Positions 32,617 through 40,983 of a stretch of 64,000 nucleotides of DNA are shown piece by piece (the stretch's first letter is position 1; every line of letters starts with the position of its first letter). The notes under the pieces were generated by a model, which was not told where the DNA came from, did no database searches, and saw nothing but the letters and a program-made list of their open reading frames with translations. The stretch spans positions 1,302,001 through 1,366,000 of the forward strand of contig NZ_CP068393.1 of the NCBI RefSeq assembly GCF_018128945.1, read 5' to 3'. Origin of the DNA: Aristaeella hokkaidonensis (GTDB lineage Bacteria; Bacillota; Clostridia; Christensenellales; Aristaeellaceae). Both the position numbers and the translations under genes were made by a program.

Positions 32617-34514
32617 TTTTCAGCGGCCTCCTCCCTGCGGCAGATCACGCTCGGCGGATTGGCCGTCGTGTTGAAGCCTTCGATTACGATGTCCGCGTCT
32701 CCGGAAACTCCGTTGTCAAACAGCCAGCGGCTCAGCGGGTTGATCAGGAGGCTTTCCACCTGGTTGCCGATACCGCGGCCGCCGTTGGACAGGTCAAAGG
32801 TGGCGGCTTCCTGCAGGCTCGCATAGGCGAAGTCTTCGATCCGGATGCAGATATTCTTCTGCTCCCGCAGCCGGCTGATGATCTTGTTCACCTGGGCCTT
32901 CAGGATCAGTTCGGCAGCGTCCCTGCGGATGTAGTCAAACACCACAATGTTTTCGCCGATACGGTTCAGGATTTCAGGCCGTCCCAGTTCCAGCTTGAAG
33001 TAGTCCTCAATGGCGGAACGGACCTTGGTCTGTACTTCCGGATAAGGCATATCCATGGTCACATTGGGCTCCCGGTTGCCGAAAGCGTCCTTGACGTAGA
33101 TACCCAGGTTACTGGTGAAGATGATGATCGTCTCGGAGAAATAGACCGTATTCCCCTGTCCATCGGTCATCCGGCCGTCTTCCAGGATCTGCAGGAACTT
33201 GTCCAGGATGGAGGAATGGGCCTTTTCAATTTCGTCAAACAGCAGGATACAGAAGGGATTCTTTTTCACCGCGTTGGTCAGCTGACCGCCGGCTTCATAT
33301 CCCACATATCCGGGAGGTGCACCCATCAGTTTCTGGTCAGAATGGCTCTGGCCGTATTCACTCATGTCAAAGCGGATGCAGGTGCTTTCATCGCCGAACA
33401 GCTTTTCTGCCAGGGCCTTGGCGGTTTCTGTCTTACCGGTACCGGTGGGTCCGGCGAAGAACAGTACGCCCTTGGGCTTGCCGGCGGAAGAGGAATTGAC
33501 GCCGTTCATGCCGGTCACGGCACGCTTGACCACGTCCAGCGTCCGCTCCAGGGCGGTATCCTGTCCCTTAATCCGCTTTTCAAAGTCCTGTTTGGCCGTC
33601 TTCAGGCTTTCCATGTTCAGGCGGCTCCAGGGATTCTCCTTGATGCCGTATTTATACAGATCCACCACTGTGCACAGATCCTTGATCGGAATCTCTTCCT
33701 TCTTGCACAGCAGCCGCATCTCGTCCAGTTCAGTAAAGGTCATGCCTTCGGTCAGGCCGACGAAGCGCTCCTTGATCCGTTCCAGTTCGTCCGGATGCTC
33801 GGTATAGTACGGCAGATCCCGGCGGTAGACAGTGCCGGAGAAGAACCCGGCAAAGTTGTTGCCGGTCATCATCCGCTTCCGTTCCTCCCGGTCCGGGGCT
33901 TCCAGCCGGAGAATCTTGCAGACCGGGTTGTTCAGGTAGAACCAGGCCGGCAGGTCGTTCAGCTTGTTCACCAGCAGGATCAGCAGGTTCTGCTTCTTCC
34001 CCTGTGTCGTCCGGACCCAGGAAGCGCTCAGAGCGCTCTGCATCAGGATATTGAAGCTGTTCACATCCTGCTGGTCCATACGCTCGGGTGTGGTGATGTA
34101 ATGGCTGGCCATTTCCAGCACAGTAACCGTGGCAGCCTTGCGCTGGAACATGGCCCGGCGGATCACGTTGGGCGCGGTGTCCGCACCGTTGCCCTTGAAT
34201 TCCGCCTGGATTGCGCCGTCCTTGATGGTCGTTCCCGTGGCCGCGGCGAAACGGTTCAGCATGGAAGGATCATAGGGACTCATAAAACCGACCAGGTTGC
34301 TGTAGAACACTACCTGGTCATATCCGTTGTCTGAGAAGAAAGTGTGCAGATACCGGCTCAGCGGGATGATTTCATCCTGCTCCACAGAGCCTTTCAGCGG
34401 ATAGCGGTACTGATCCAGCACATTGCCTTCCAGGATCAGCAGGGGCTTGATCCCGCTGAACAGTTCCAGTTCCCTGTGCCATTTCGGAATCAAAGATTCG
34501 TTTGTTTCGCTCAT
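32613..34514 (-). CDS. AAA+ Clp/HSP100-type ATPase with degenerate N-terminal module
   Basis: A 633-residue protein. The C-terminal module (about 310-633) is a ClpB D2-type AAA+: Walker A GPTGTGKT (355-362), pore loop GAPPGYVGYE (398-407), Walker B ILLFDEIEKAH (423-433), sensor 1 IIIFTSN (463-469), sensor 2 GGRGIGNQ (578-585). Residues about 20-270 keep an AAA-like strand pattern (LLILEGNVLDQ, NLLILLVNKLNDLP, FVGLTEGMTFTEL) but no Walker A, so the first ring looks inactive. The conserved pore loop predicts substrate threading. No ClpP-binding loop was recognised. The ATG at 34512-34514 is chosen over an upstream in-frame start inside capA. Confidence 0.8.
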   Translation of the reverse strand: MSETNESLIPKWHRELELFSGIKPLLILEGNVLDQYRYPLKGSVEQDEIIPLSRYLHTFFSDNGYDQVVFYSNLVGFMSPYDPSMLNRFAAATGTTIKDGAIQAEFKGNGADTAPNVIRRAMFQRKAATVTVLEMASHYITTPERMDQQDVNSFNILMQSALSASWVRTTQGKKQNLLILLVNKLNDLPAWFYLNNPVCKILRLEAPDREERKRMMTGNNFAGFFSGTVYRRDLPYYTEHPDELERIKERFVGLTEGMTFTELDEMRLLCKKEEIPIKDLCTVVDLYKYGIKENPWSRLNMESLKTAKQDFEKRIKGQDTALERTLDVVKRAVTGMNGVNSSSAGKPKGVLFFAGPTGTGKTETAKALAEKLFGDESTCIRFDMSEYGQSHSDQKLMGAPPGYVGYEAGGQLTNAVKKNPFCILLFDEIEKAHSSILDKFLQILEDGRMTDGQGNTVYFSETIIIFTSNLGIYVKDAFGNREPNVTMDMPYPEVQTKVRSAIEDYFKLELGRPEILNRIGENIVVFDYIRRDAAELILKAQVNKIISRLREQKNICIRIEDFAYASLQEAATFDLSNGGRGIGNQVESLLINPLSRWLFDNGVSGDADIVIEGFNTTANPPSVICRREEAAEK

Positions 34515-34530
34515 TGTTTCCTGTCCTTCC

Positions 34531-35769
34531 TTACTTGCCTGTACTGTTCTTTTTCTCTCTGGTCGGTTTTGCGCTCGGTGCTCCCGGCGCCCCGGCCTTG
34601 TCGACTGTATCATCGTTTTCCGGAATCATAACGCCGTCAAAGGAAGGCAGGTACGGGAAAACAATCTCTGTTTTGCCGTCCTTCTCCGTCATCGGCGGAA
34701 GCTCGATGGACGTATCCTGCTTCATGATTTCGTAGACTGCCTGTGCCTGCTTCATCGTCAGGCGCATGGGATGGTAGTCGTTGGGAAACAGCAGCTTCTG
34801 GGTCAGTTCGCCCTCCGGCTGGTAATCCGGGTTCGAACTGGTGGTAAACACCGGGTAAGCCGTCATCTGCTGGCCCAGGTACTGGTTTTCGTTGCTGAAG
34901 GTCAGTTTTGCCTGAACCACCAATCCATACAGTGAAATGGCCAGCGGATCCTTCGGCACTTTGCCGGTCCGGATGTTCCGGTTGCCGCCGAACACGAAAT
35001 TACCCAGCGAATAGAACACGCTCCGGTTGTTGATCACACCCATGCCCTGGGCAACGTGGGGATGATTGATGATGATCAGATCAACACCCGCGTCCTTGAT
35101 CAGCCCGGTGACCTTCCGCTCTGTATCTTCGTCATGGTAACGCTTGTACTCCGTGCCCGTATGCCAGCAGACAATAACGGCGTTCGCTTTATCCACTTCC
35201 CGGGCCTCGGCGATCTTCTTCAGGAACTTCGCCCGCTGTGTATAGAGTACGGAATTCTGAAGGGCGAAGAACGCAATGCGCACTCCGTCCTTTTCATACA
35301 GGTAATAGGTATAATCCTGGAACCACTTGATATTGTTGTTTTCCAGCGCCTTCTTGGTATTGGCCTCCCCTTGTTTGCCGTAATCACCCACGTGATTGTT
35401 GGACAGGGACGCCGCTTCAATGCTGCTCTGTGCCAGGATCTTTGCATATTCTGTATTGCCGCGGAAAACGTGCAGTTTGCTGGACTTGTTTGCCCCGCTG
35501 TCCGTCAGCGGGCCTTCCAGGTTGATTACTGTCAGGTCGTCCTGCTCAAACATTTCCCGGAAATTCGAGAAAAAGTAATCATACCCCTTATCTTTCACCG
35601 CGTTGTCAAAGCTGTCCGGCCTGCCCTGCTCGTTCGCCACTCCGCCCAGCGTCACGTCACCTGTGAAAGTGATCGTAATGGTTTTTTCCGCGGATGCAAT
35701 ACCCGCAGAAAGCAATACGGACAGTACCAGAATCAGCGAAATAAAGGTCCTAACACAGGTCGTGCGCAT
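34531..35769 (-). CDS. CapA-family secreted metallophosphatase-like protein
   Basis: A 412-residue exported protein: signal peptide about 1-27 (SLILVLSVLLSAGIASA), then the CapA domain with ITFTGDVTLGG, VINLEGPLTDSG, AASLSNNHVGDYG, IVCWHTGTEYKRYHDED and INHPHVAQGM, the metal-ligand Asp, Asn and His motifs of this calcineurin-like family. CapA (PgsA) proteins take part in poly-gamma-glutamate synthesis or anchoring; no pgsB/C genes are here, so that role is not supported. It lies 5 bp after the VTC gene and 16 bp before the AAA+ gene. Confidence 0.82.
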   Translation of the reverse strand: MRTTCVRTFISLILVLSVLLSAGIASAEKTITITFTGDVTLGGVANEQGRPDSFDNAVKDKGYDYFFSNFREMFEQDDLTVINLEGPLTDSGANKSSKLHVFRGNTEYAKILAQSSIEAASLSNNHVGDYGKQGEANTKKALENNNIKWFQDYTYYLYEKDGVRIAFFALQNSVLYTQRAKFLKKIAEAREVDKANAVIVCWHTGTEYKRYHDEDTERKVTGLIKDAGVDLIIINHPHVAQGMGVINNRSVFYSLGNFVFGGNRNIRTGKVPKDPLAISLYGLVVQAKLTFSNENQYLGQQMTAYPVFTTSSNPDYQPEGELTQKLLFPNDYHPMRLTMKQAQAVYEIMKQDTSIELPPMTEKDGKTEIVFPYLPSFDGVMIPENDDTVDKAGAPGAPSAKPTREKKNSTGK

Positions 35770-35774
35770 ACAGC

Positions 35775-36488
35775 TTATTCCTCCCCGGGGAACTCAAACC
35801 GGCGGCACCAGGTATATTTACTGATTGCGCTCGGCAGGGCACCCTGGCAATAGGTATTCAGGATATCGCGGATATAGGAAGGCAGGCTCTTGTTATACTT
35901 GACTTCCAGGATCATCAGGTTCTCATCAAAGGGAGGAACTGTCGGTACATAGGGATTGAAAAGATCCTTGCTCCAGAGTCCTGTCCGCAGCTGCTTGTCA
36001 AAGGTGATCCGCACCTCTTCCGCAGGATGGAGATAAGCTTCCCGGACGTAGTCCACCAGTACCACCGGCCGCAGCAGGTTCACGGTCATTTCCCGGAACA
36101 CGTCGTTCAGCAGGCCGCTGCGTGTGGTTTCCAGCCCGGTCGGGTCTCCGGCCATCAGCTGCTCGCACAGGAGCTTCGGAATGGTAATACTTCGTTTGGA
36201 AATCAGGCTGCCGACTTTCGTCTTGCATTCCAGCTTGATCACCTTATCAGTGAAGTTGTAAATCCGGATCCGGTATTTGTCACGGTTCTGCACGCCGCTG
36301 ATCTTGTCGACAAACGCGTTATTGAACACCGTGTCAAAGTACAGGGAGCGGATATGATATTCGTTATATTCGTCTCCGTTGGGATCGCGGTTCAGAATCC
36401 CGTCCAGAATGCCGGACAGCACAAAATACTGCCGCTCATTGATAAAGTACTTCAACTCATGCCGAAGCGGAAGTGTATTCATAGACAC
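35775..36488 (-). CDS. VTC-domain polyphosphate polymerase
   Basis: A 237-residue soluble protein made of one VTC domain (CYTH-like tunnel fold). Tunnel-lining basic and acidic residues are in register: RHELKYFI, IRSLYFDT, RDKYRIRIYNF, KLECKTK, RITFDKQLRTG and LMILEVKYNKSLP. In yeast Vtc4 this domain makes polyphosphate from ATP. It has no SPX or membrane domain, unlike the yeast protein, but a DUF4956 membrane protein is encoded next door. A GTG at 36486-36488 is seven bases from GGAGGG; ATG two codons later is the alternative. Confidence 0.85.
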   Translation of the reverse strand: MSMNTLPLRHELKYFINERQYFVLSGILDGILNRDPNGDEYNEYHIRSLYFDTVFNNAFVDKISGVQNRDKYRIRIYNFTDKVIKLECKTKVGSLISKRSITIPKLLCEQLMAGDPTGLETTRSGLLNDVFREMTVNLLRPVVLVDYVREAYLHPAEEVRITFDKQLRTGLWSKDLFNPYVPTVPPFDENLMILEVKYNKSLPSYIRDILNTYCQGALPSAISKYTWCRRFEFPGEE

Positions 36489-36513
36489 CGCGAATCCCTC
36501 CTCTCCATGTTTA

Positions 36514-36698
36514 TTAATTCATAATTCACAATTCATAATTCATAATTGAGATACTATACCTTTCCCTTGCGGGCTGGTTCATATTGTATCTGTTTTCAGA
36601 TCATAATTGATGAAAAATGAATTAGAATCGCATTCATTCTTCGTGATCTGCTTCAGGCAATCCATAATTATGAATTGTGAATTATGAATTATGAATTT
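36514..36698. repeat. Element bounded by inverted AATTCATAATTC clusters
   Basis: Clusters at 36514-36549 and, inverted, 36663-36698 enclose about 110 bp with no GTCATTCC core. It lies inside the cotH operon between DUF4956 and the VTC gene, where it widens the gap to 230 bp. A small hairpin (arms AGGCACTGACCT and AGGTCAGGTGCCT) overlaps the DUF4956 stop next to it. Confidence 0.55.
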
Positions 36699-36718
36699 TC
36701 AGGCACTGACCTTTCAGG

Positions 36719-37429
36719 TCAGGTGCCTGCTTCCACCTGGCATGCCACCAGGGTTGCGTCATGCACACCTTCGATGTTCAGCACAGCGCTGACCAGGTCC
36801 TGCTTGCTGTCCAGGCGGACTTCCACGGTCATTTCCGCACCGGAACGGGTCACGGTCTTGCTGCGCAGCTTCCGCTGACGGACAGTGCGACGAAGCAGCT
36901 GGGTGATTTCCTGCTCGGCATAGTCGTCATAGTGAACCACCAGCAGATAGGAGTTCGGATTGCGGAAGCGGATGAAGGTCATGGCGATCAGGATCACGCT
37001 GATGCCCAGCACAACCGCCAGGGCGTGTACATACAGTTCCGCTCCCAGCAATATACCCATTGTCAGCGACCAGAACATGTAGGCCGTGTCCATGGGATCC
37101 TTCACTGCAGTACGGAAACGCACAATACTGAGGGCACCCACCATACCCATGCTCAGCGCGATATCGCTCTTGATACACATAACCACGGGCGTGGTAATCA
37201 GCGTCAGCATCATCAGCGTCATGGCGAAGGTCGGGCTGTACAGCACGCCGCGGTAGCAGCGTTTATACACGAAAGCAATGATCAGGCCGACGATGCAGCC
37301 CATCACCAGGCCGATGATGATCTTCCAGGGCGTCAGATTCTCAAACTGGCTGAGAAAATAATCGCTCAGGCTGGCATCATTCTTCAGGATTGATTTGACT
37401 CCCGCGGCATAGGCAGTTGAGATAAACAT
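36719..37429 (-). CDS. DUF4956 membrane protein
   Basis: A 236-residue protein with about four membrane helices in the first 150 residues (IIIGLVMGCIVGLIIAFVY, MTLMMLTLITTPVVMCI, LGAELYVHALAVVLGISVIL), the hallmark GALSIVRFRTAVKDP with MDTAYMFW between helices, and a C-terminal ferredoxin/ACT-like domain (about 160-236). Genes of this family repeatedly occur with VTC polymerases and CotH proteins. It may provide the membrane part of a polyphosphate machine, which is inference from context. Confidence 0.8.
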   Translation of the reverse strand: MFISTAYAAGVKSILKNDASLSDYFLSQFENLTPWKIIIGLVMGCIVGLIIAFVYKRCYRGVLYSPTFAMTLMMLTLITTPVVMCIKSDIALSMGMVGALSIVRFRTAVKDPMDTAYMFWSLTMGILLGAELYVHALAVVLGISVILIAMTFIRFRNPNSYLLVVHYDDYAEQEITQLLRRTVRQRKLRSKTVTRSGAEMTVEVRLDSKQDLVSAVLNIEGVHDATLVACQVEAGT

Positions 37430-37466
37430 TGGGGATTCCCTCCTTGAAATGGATTATAGCTTCGAA

Positions 37467-40400
37467 TCAGATTGCATTGGCCGGCATTTCCGGTTTCGGT
37501 CCGAAATAATGATTCATCTGGTCATCCGTCAGGTTGAACGCTTCCTGTGTGAACTCCCACAGTCTTGTGGGTCGCTTCCGGATTACGTTCCGCAAACGGT
37601 TTACACGGGACTCCCAGTAGCGGTAAGCACCCTCAGCAGTGGTCGGCGCGTCAAAGATAACGGCTTTATCATTCTGCGGGCCCCAGAAATCCCAGTGCAT
37701 TTTCATCTCGGGCTCAATCAGCGCCACCAGCTCATCCAGCTTCTTTTCCATCACTTCGGTAGTCAGCGTCTGGAAAATCTTTCCGTAAACCGTCAGGTAC
37801 TTGTCCTTGTACTCCGGAACGCTCAGCAGCTTCAGGAAAATGGTATTGTCAATTCCCTTCTGGCCCATACCCTTGGCCTTGGTATAGCTCCAGGGGCTGT
37901 TGAATCCGGAATCGTACAGACCGTAGTCTACGTCGTACAGCACCCATTTCCACTTGCTTCCGTCCATATCGAAACGGTAGAACCGGGTGTTACCAATATC
38001 GCTGTTGCCGAAGAACATTTCAAATCCCAGGTATTCGAACAGGTTATCCACGTCCACGTTATCCAGGATGTACTGCAGGTCCTCGTCATTCTTCGCGGGA
38101 TTACCGGCTTTGATCTTCTTGACCATCGCCTTGTATTCCTTGTTGGAACCGTACTTCCTGGATCCGCTGCCCTGAAGCAGGGTAATCTTGTCCGCCATAT
38201 CCAGCGGAAGACCCTCATGCTGTGCCAGCATGAACCGGTCAGTCCGTTCCCGCAGGTTCATATTGCCCCAGTAATGACCGTTCAGATAAACAATATAGGG
38301 TTTCCAGGCCTGGTGTGCCACCGTGGAATTACAGTAATCCATCAGCCGGCTCTGGAAGCCGTCCTGCAGGCGGGTAAACATACTGTCGTTACCGCTGTTA
38401 CGCAGGACAAGTCCCTTGTATTCCGTAAACTCGCGATCCGGGAACAGTTTGGCCGCGAAAGTCTTTTCCCCGTACAGGCTCTTGGCCCGGAACTTGAAGC
38501 TCTTCTGCGGCATATCCAGGGAGTAGTCACCCATCGTGGAGAAGGCAGCACCCTGGCTGATCAGCTTGTTTCCGGCGTCGTCGTATATCTCCAGGTAGCA
38601 TTCAAAGTCCTGTCCGGAGTTTTTCACCTTACGGTAAACAGAGTTCTTGAACGGGAGTTTTTCCTTGTTGATGTTTTCCCCGATGGTCAGCATACCGTTT
38701 TCCGGATCATCCAGGTTACTCGGCTCTGTCACAATGCAGGCAATGGGCAGGGTGTGGAACTTGTTAACCAGGTATGTTCCGGTGATCACGTCGCTGGGGC
38801 GTTTGTCGCCGGTAGCATAAGCCCTGGCCCGCAGCACGGAAATATTGTTGACCTCCAGCCGTTCGCCCGCGTGATAGGGGATGGAGTTCTGGGTCGGCGT
38901 CGTACAGTCCTTCGTATAGAAAACCTGGGTGCCTTCCGGAATATTGATTTCCACGTAAATGGCGGAATAATACTGCCCCGGTTCCACAGTAAAGGAAGGC
39001 TTTTCGGCATAGCCGGTAAATCCGTTTCCGTTCTGCTGCAAAGGCGTTGGCGTGTCATAATAAAAAAGCCCTGCCATTCCGGGGGTGCGGCCGTAGGATA
39101 CATCCGTTCTCATTTCCGGAAGATTTACCTTGTCCAGCACTCTGCCTGTCGGATCTGTCAGGGTTATGGTTTCCATTTTCAGCTTTCCGACCTTGAAGGC
39201 GGCATGCGGCTCCTGATTGGTGTTTTTATCATTCGCGCTGTCGCACATGACCACCTTGTATTCTCCCGGGCTGATGGAAGTCCCGGTCGGAAACTGCCAC
39301 TTTCTTCCGTGATCCAGCCGGTCGCTTAATCCCCAGCCTGACAGGTCCACTGTCTCCCTGCCGGAGTTATAGATCTCCACCCAATCGCCCACGGCGCTGT
39401 TGGGATACACCTGCACGGAGTCATTACTGGCCATCACTTCGCTGATATAGACCCCTGTCTTGTTCATTGCCCGGAGGTTGATATCCATCTGGATCTCACC
39501 GCTCCGGTTGTTCGGCAGGGACGGCGTCGGCGTCTGGAACACCTGCATCTGTCCGTATTCATTCCGGCCCCAGCTGCAGTCCAGCGGCAGGTTATCAATC
39601 ATGATGCGGTCCAGCACATGTCCCTGGCTGTCCGCCAGGACAATGGTCTCCCGTTCCGCGCTGATCTTGAAATTGGTATGGGGTGCGTTCTTCACACGGT
39701 CCATCCGGTCCTTGCCGGTGCAGAGCACAATATAGTATCCGTTGGCCGGGATTGTCGCGTTATCCGGGAAGCGCCATTTCAGCGGCTTACCCTCATTGTC
39801 GCTCAGTCCCAGGCCCGCCAGGGAAATCTCACGGTTTGTAGTGTTATAAAGCTCGACCCAGTCACACAGCTCGTCGTCATCATCCCGCAGGCCGGTGATC
39901 GGATCCGCCATCACCTCGTTGATGACAATGGAACCGTCGGATACGGAGATGCTCTCCCGGTACATCCGGTTGCCTTCCTCGGTGTTTTCATAACCGGGGC
40001 TGAACCAGGAAACCACTTCAAATCCATTCACCGTCAGCGCGTAGCTTTCATCGCTGGTCATGATCGGATATTTGCAGCTGTCAATCAGGTAAGCGTTCTG
40101 ATCGTACAGATATACCGTCTCAATGGCACTGGAAAGCTTGAATTTGGCGTGGAGTGCCTGATTGACATTAGCCTGGTTGGTATTGTCGCAGAACACCACC
40201 ACCCGGCCGTCAGCTTCCAGGCTGATATTTGGGAACAGGAATTTGATCCGGTCTCCCCGATCGCTCAGGCCCAGACCTTCCAGGTTGATAATATGATCCG
40301 TACTGTTCCAGATCTCAATCCAGTCGGCATATTTGCCGTTTTCGTCCGTCACAGCGGTATTGTTGGAGGACATGATCTCACTGATCACCAGTCCATCGTA

Positions 40401-40622
40401 CGCACCAATGACCTCGCCAGTGTTGTCCCCGACCAGACCGGATTCCGTTCCGATGGAATAGGTCGCGCGGCGGGTCGGCTCCTTCGGTGTAACCAGGATC
40501 ACGATCGCAATCAGCGCGGCAAAACCGGCCAGGAGAATAAAGTTCATCCGGATCTTCCTGCGGCGCAGTTTAGTGGCACGGGAAACCGCACGGCGTCCCT
40601 CGGTATTTGGATTCTTATCCAT
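37467..40622 (-). CDS. CotH kinase-family surface protein with three lamin-tail domains
   Basis: A 1051-residue protein. After a basic N-terminus and one membrane segment (ILLAGFAALIAIVILVT) come three lamin-tail-domain repeats beginning LVISEIMSSNNTAV, IVINEVMADPITG and VYISEVMASNDSV (each about 110 residues, with DWIEI/DWVEL/DWVEI and LGLSD/WGLSD), a chitobiase-C-like beta domain (EGTQVFYTKDCTTPT), and a C-terminal CotH domain with RNSGNDSMFTRLQDGFQSRL, YWGNMNLRERTDRFML and WKWVLYDVDYGLYDSG. CotH proteins are atypical protein kinases of spore coats and surfaces. The ATG at 40620-40622 has GGAGGGG upstream. It leads a six-gene operon. Confidence 0.85.
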   Translation of the reverse strand: MDKNPNTEGRRAVSRATKLRRRKIRMNFILLAGFAALIAIVILVTPKEPTRRATYSIGTESGLVGDNTGEVIGAYDGLVISEIMSSNNTAVTDENGKYADWIEIWNSTDHIINLEGLGLSDRGDRIKFLFPNISLEADGRVVVFCDNTNQANVNQALHAKFKLSSAIETVYLYDQNAYLIDSCKYPIMTSDESYALTVNGFEVVSWFSPGYENTEEGNRMYRESISVSDGSIVINEVMADPITGLRDDDDELCDWVELYNTTNREISLAGLGLSDNEGKPLKWRFPDNATIPANGYYIVLCTGKDRMDRVKNAPHTNFKISAERETIVLADSQGHVLDRIMIDNLPLDCSWGRNEYGQMQVFQTPTPSLPNNRSGEIQMDINLRAMNKTGVYISEVMASNDSVQVYPNSAVGDWVEIYNSGRETVDLSGWGLSDRLDHGRKWQFPTGTSISPGEYKVVMCDSANDKNTNQEPHAAFKVGKLKMETITLTDPTGRVLDKVNLPEMRTDVSYGRTPGMAGLFYYDTPTPLQQNGNGFTGYAEKPSFTVEPGQYYSAIYVEINIPEGTQVFYTKDCTTPTQNSIPYHAGERLEVNNISVLRARAYATGDKRPSDVITGTYLVNKFHTLPIACIVTEPSNLDDPENGMLTIGENINKEKLPFKNSVYRKVKNSGQDFECYLEIYDDAGNKLISQGAAFSTMGDYSLDMPQKSFKFRAKSLYGEKTFAAKLFPDREFTEYKGLVLRNSGNDSMFTRLQDGFQSRLMDYCNSTVAHQAWKPYIVYLNGHYWGNMNLRERTDRFMLAQHEGLPLDMADKITLLQGSGSRKYGSNKEYKAMVKKIKAGNPAKNDEDLQYILDNVDVDNLFEYLGFEMFFGNSDIGNTRFYRFDMDGSKWKWVLYDVDYGLYDSGFNSPWSYTKAKGMGQKGIDNTIFLKLLSVPEYKDKYLTVYGKIFQTLTTEVMEKKLDELVALIEPEMKMHWDFWGPQNDKAVIFDAPTTAEGAYRYWESRVNRLRNVIRKRPTRLWEFTQEAFNLTDDQMNHYFGPKPEMPANAI

Positions 40623-40683
40623 GGATTTCCCCTCCTTCCGGACAATCACAAATCTTATAAATTATACCACAAAGAGCAGCTCT

Positions 40684-40723
40684 CTGCAAACTTCTGCACG
40701 TCTTTGACGTGAGAAGTTTGCAG
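40684..40723. repeat. Long perfect hairpin upstream of cotH
   Basis: Arms CTGCAAACTTCT (40684-40695) and AGAAGTTTGCAG (40712-40723) continue into CACGTC/GACGTG around a TTT loop: 18 base pairs with one unpaired G. It lies about 60 bp before the cotH start, where it would fold in the mRNA leader. It has no T-run of terminator type. Confidence 0.6.
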
Positions 40724-40726
40724 ATC

Positions 40727-40760
40727 AATTCATAATTCATAATGCATAATGCATAATGAG
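40727..40760. repeat. Single AATTCATAATTCATAATGCAT cluster
   Basis: One left-type cluster of the 9-mer repeat with some units mutated to AATGCATA, between the cotH leader hairpin and hairpin array E. No inverse partner nearby. Confidence 0.5.
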
Positions 40761-40845
40761 ATATACTTTCCCCTAACAGGACCCATTATGCTCCCGGTTA
40801 ACAAACGAATATATCTGTATTTTCCTTCCTGCCGGATCACAAGTT

Positions 40846-40966
40846 TTACACTATATCACATTCGTCGAAGACGAATATTTCATATCCGAAGGATATTTCA
40901 CATTGAGTCGCAGACTCAATATTTCATATTTGCGGAAGGCCTGTCCGGCCTTCGGAAAATATATCA
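40846..40966 (+). repeat. Hairpin array E, between SNF2 helicase and cotH
   Basis: Head TTACACTATATCAC, then hairpins ATTCGTC/GACGAAT, ATATCC/GGATAT, ATTGAGTC/GACTCAAT with TTC linkers, closing with a longer imperfect stem (about 16 bp, 40925-40966). The first hairpin has the same sequence as the last one of array B. It lies between the stop of the SNF2 gene and the cotH leader. Confidence 0.8.
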
Positions 40967-40983
40967 TTGGCGTCTGTTCGAAT

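Noticed and set aside
34531..35769. Poly-gamma-glutamate capsule locus
   Set aside because: Only the CapA-like gene is present; no ligase (PgsB/CapB) or PgsC homolog lies nearby.
37449..39329. 626-residue reading frame on the plus strand
   Set aside because: Lies wholly opposite the cotH coding region and has no ribosome site or domain.
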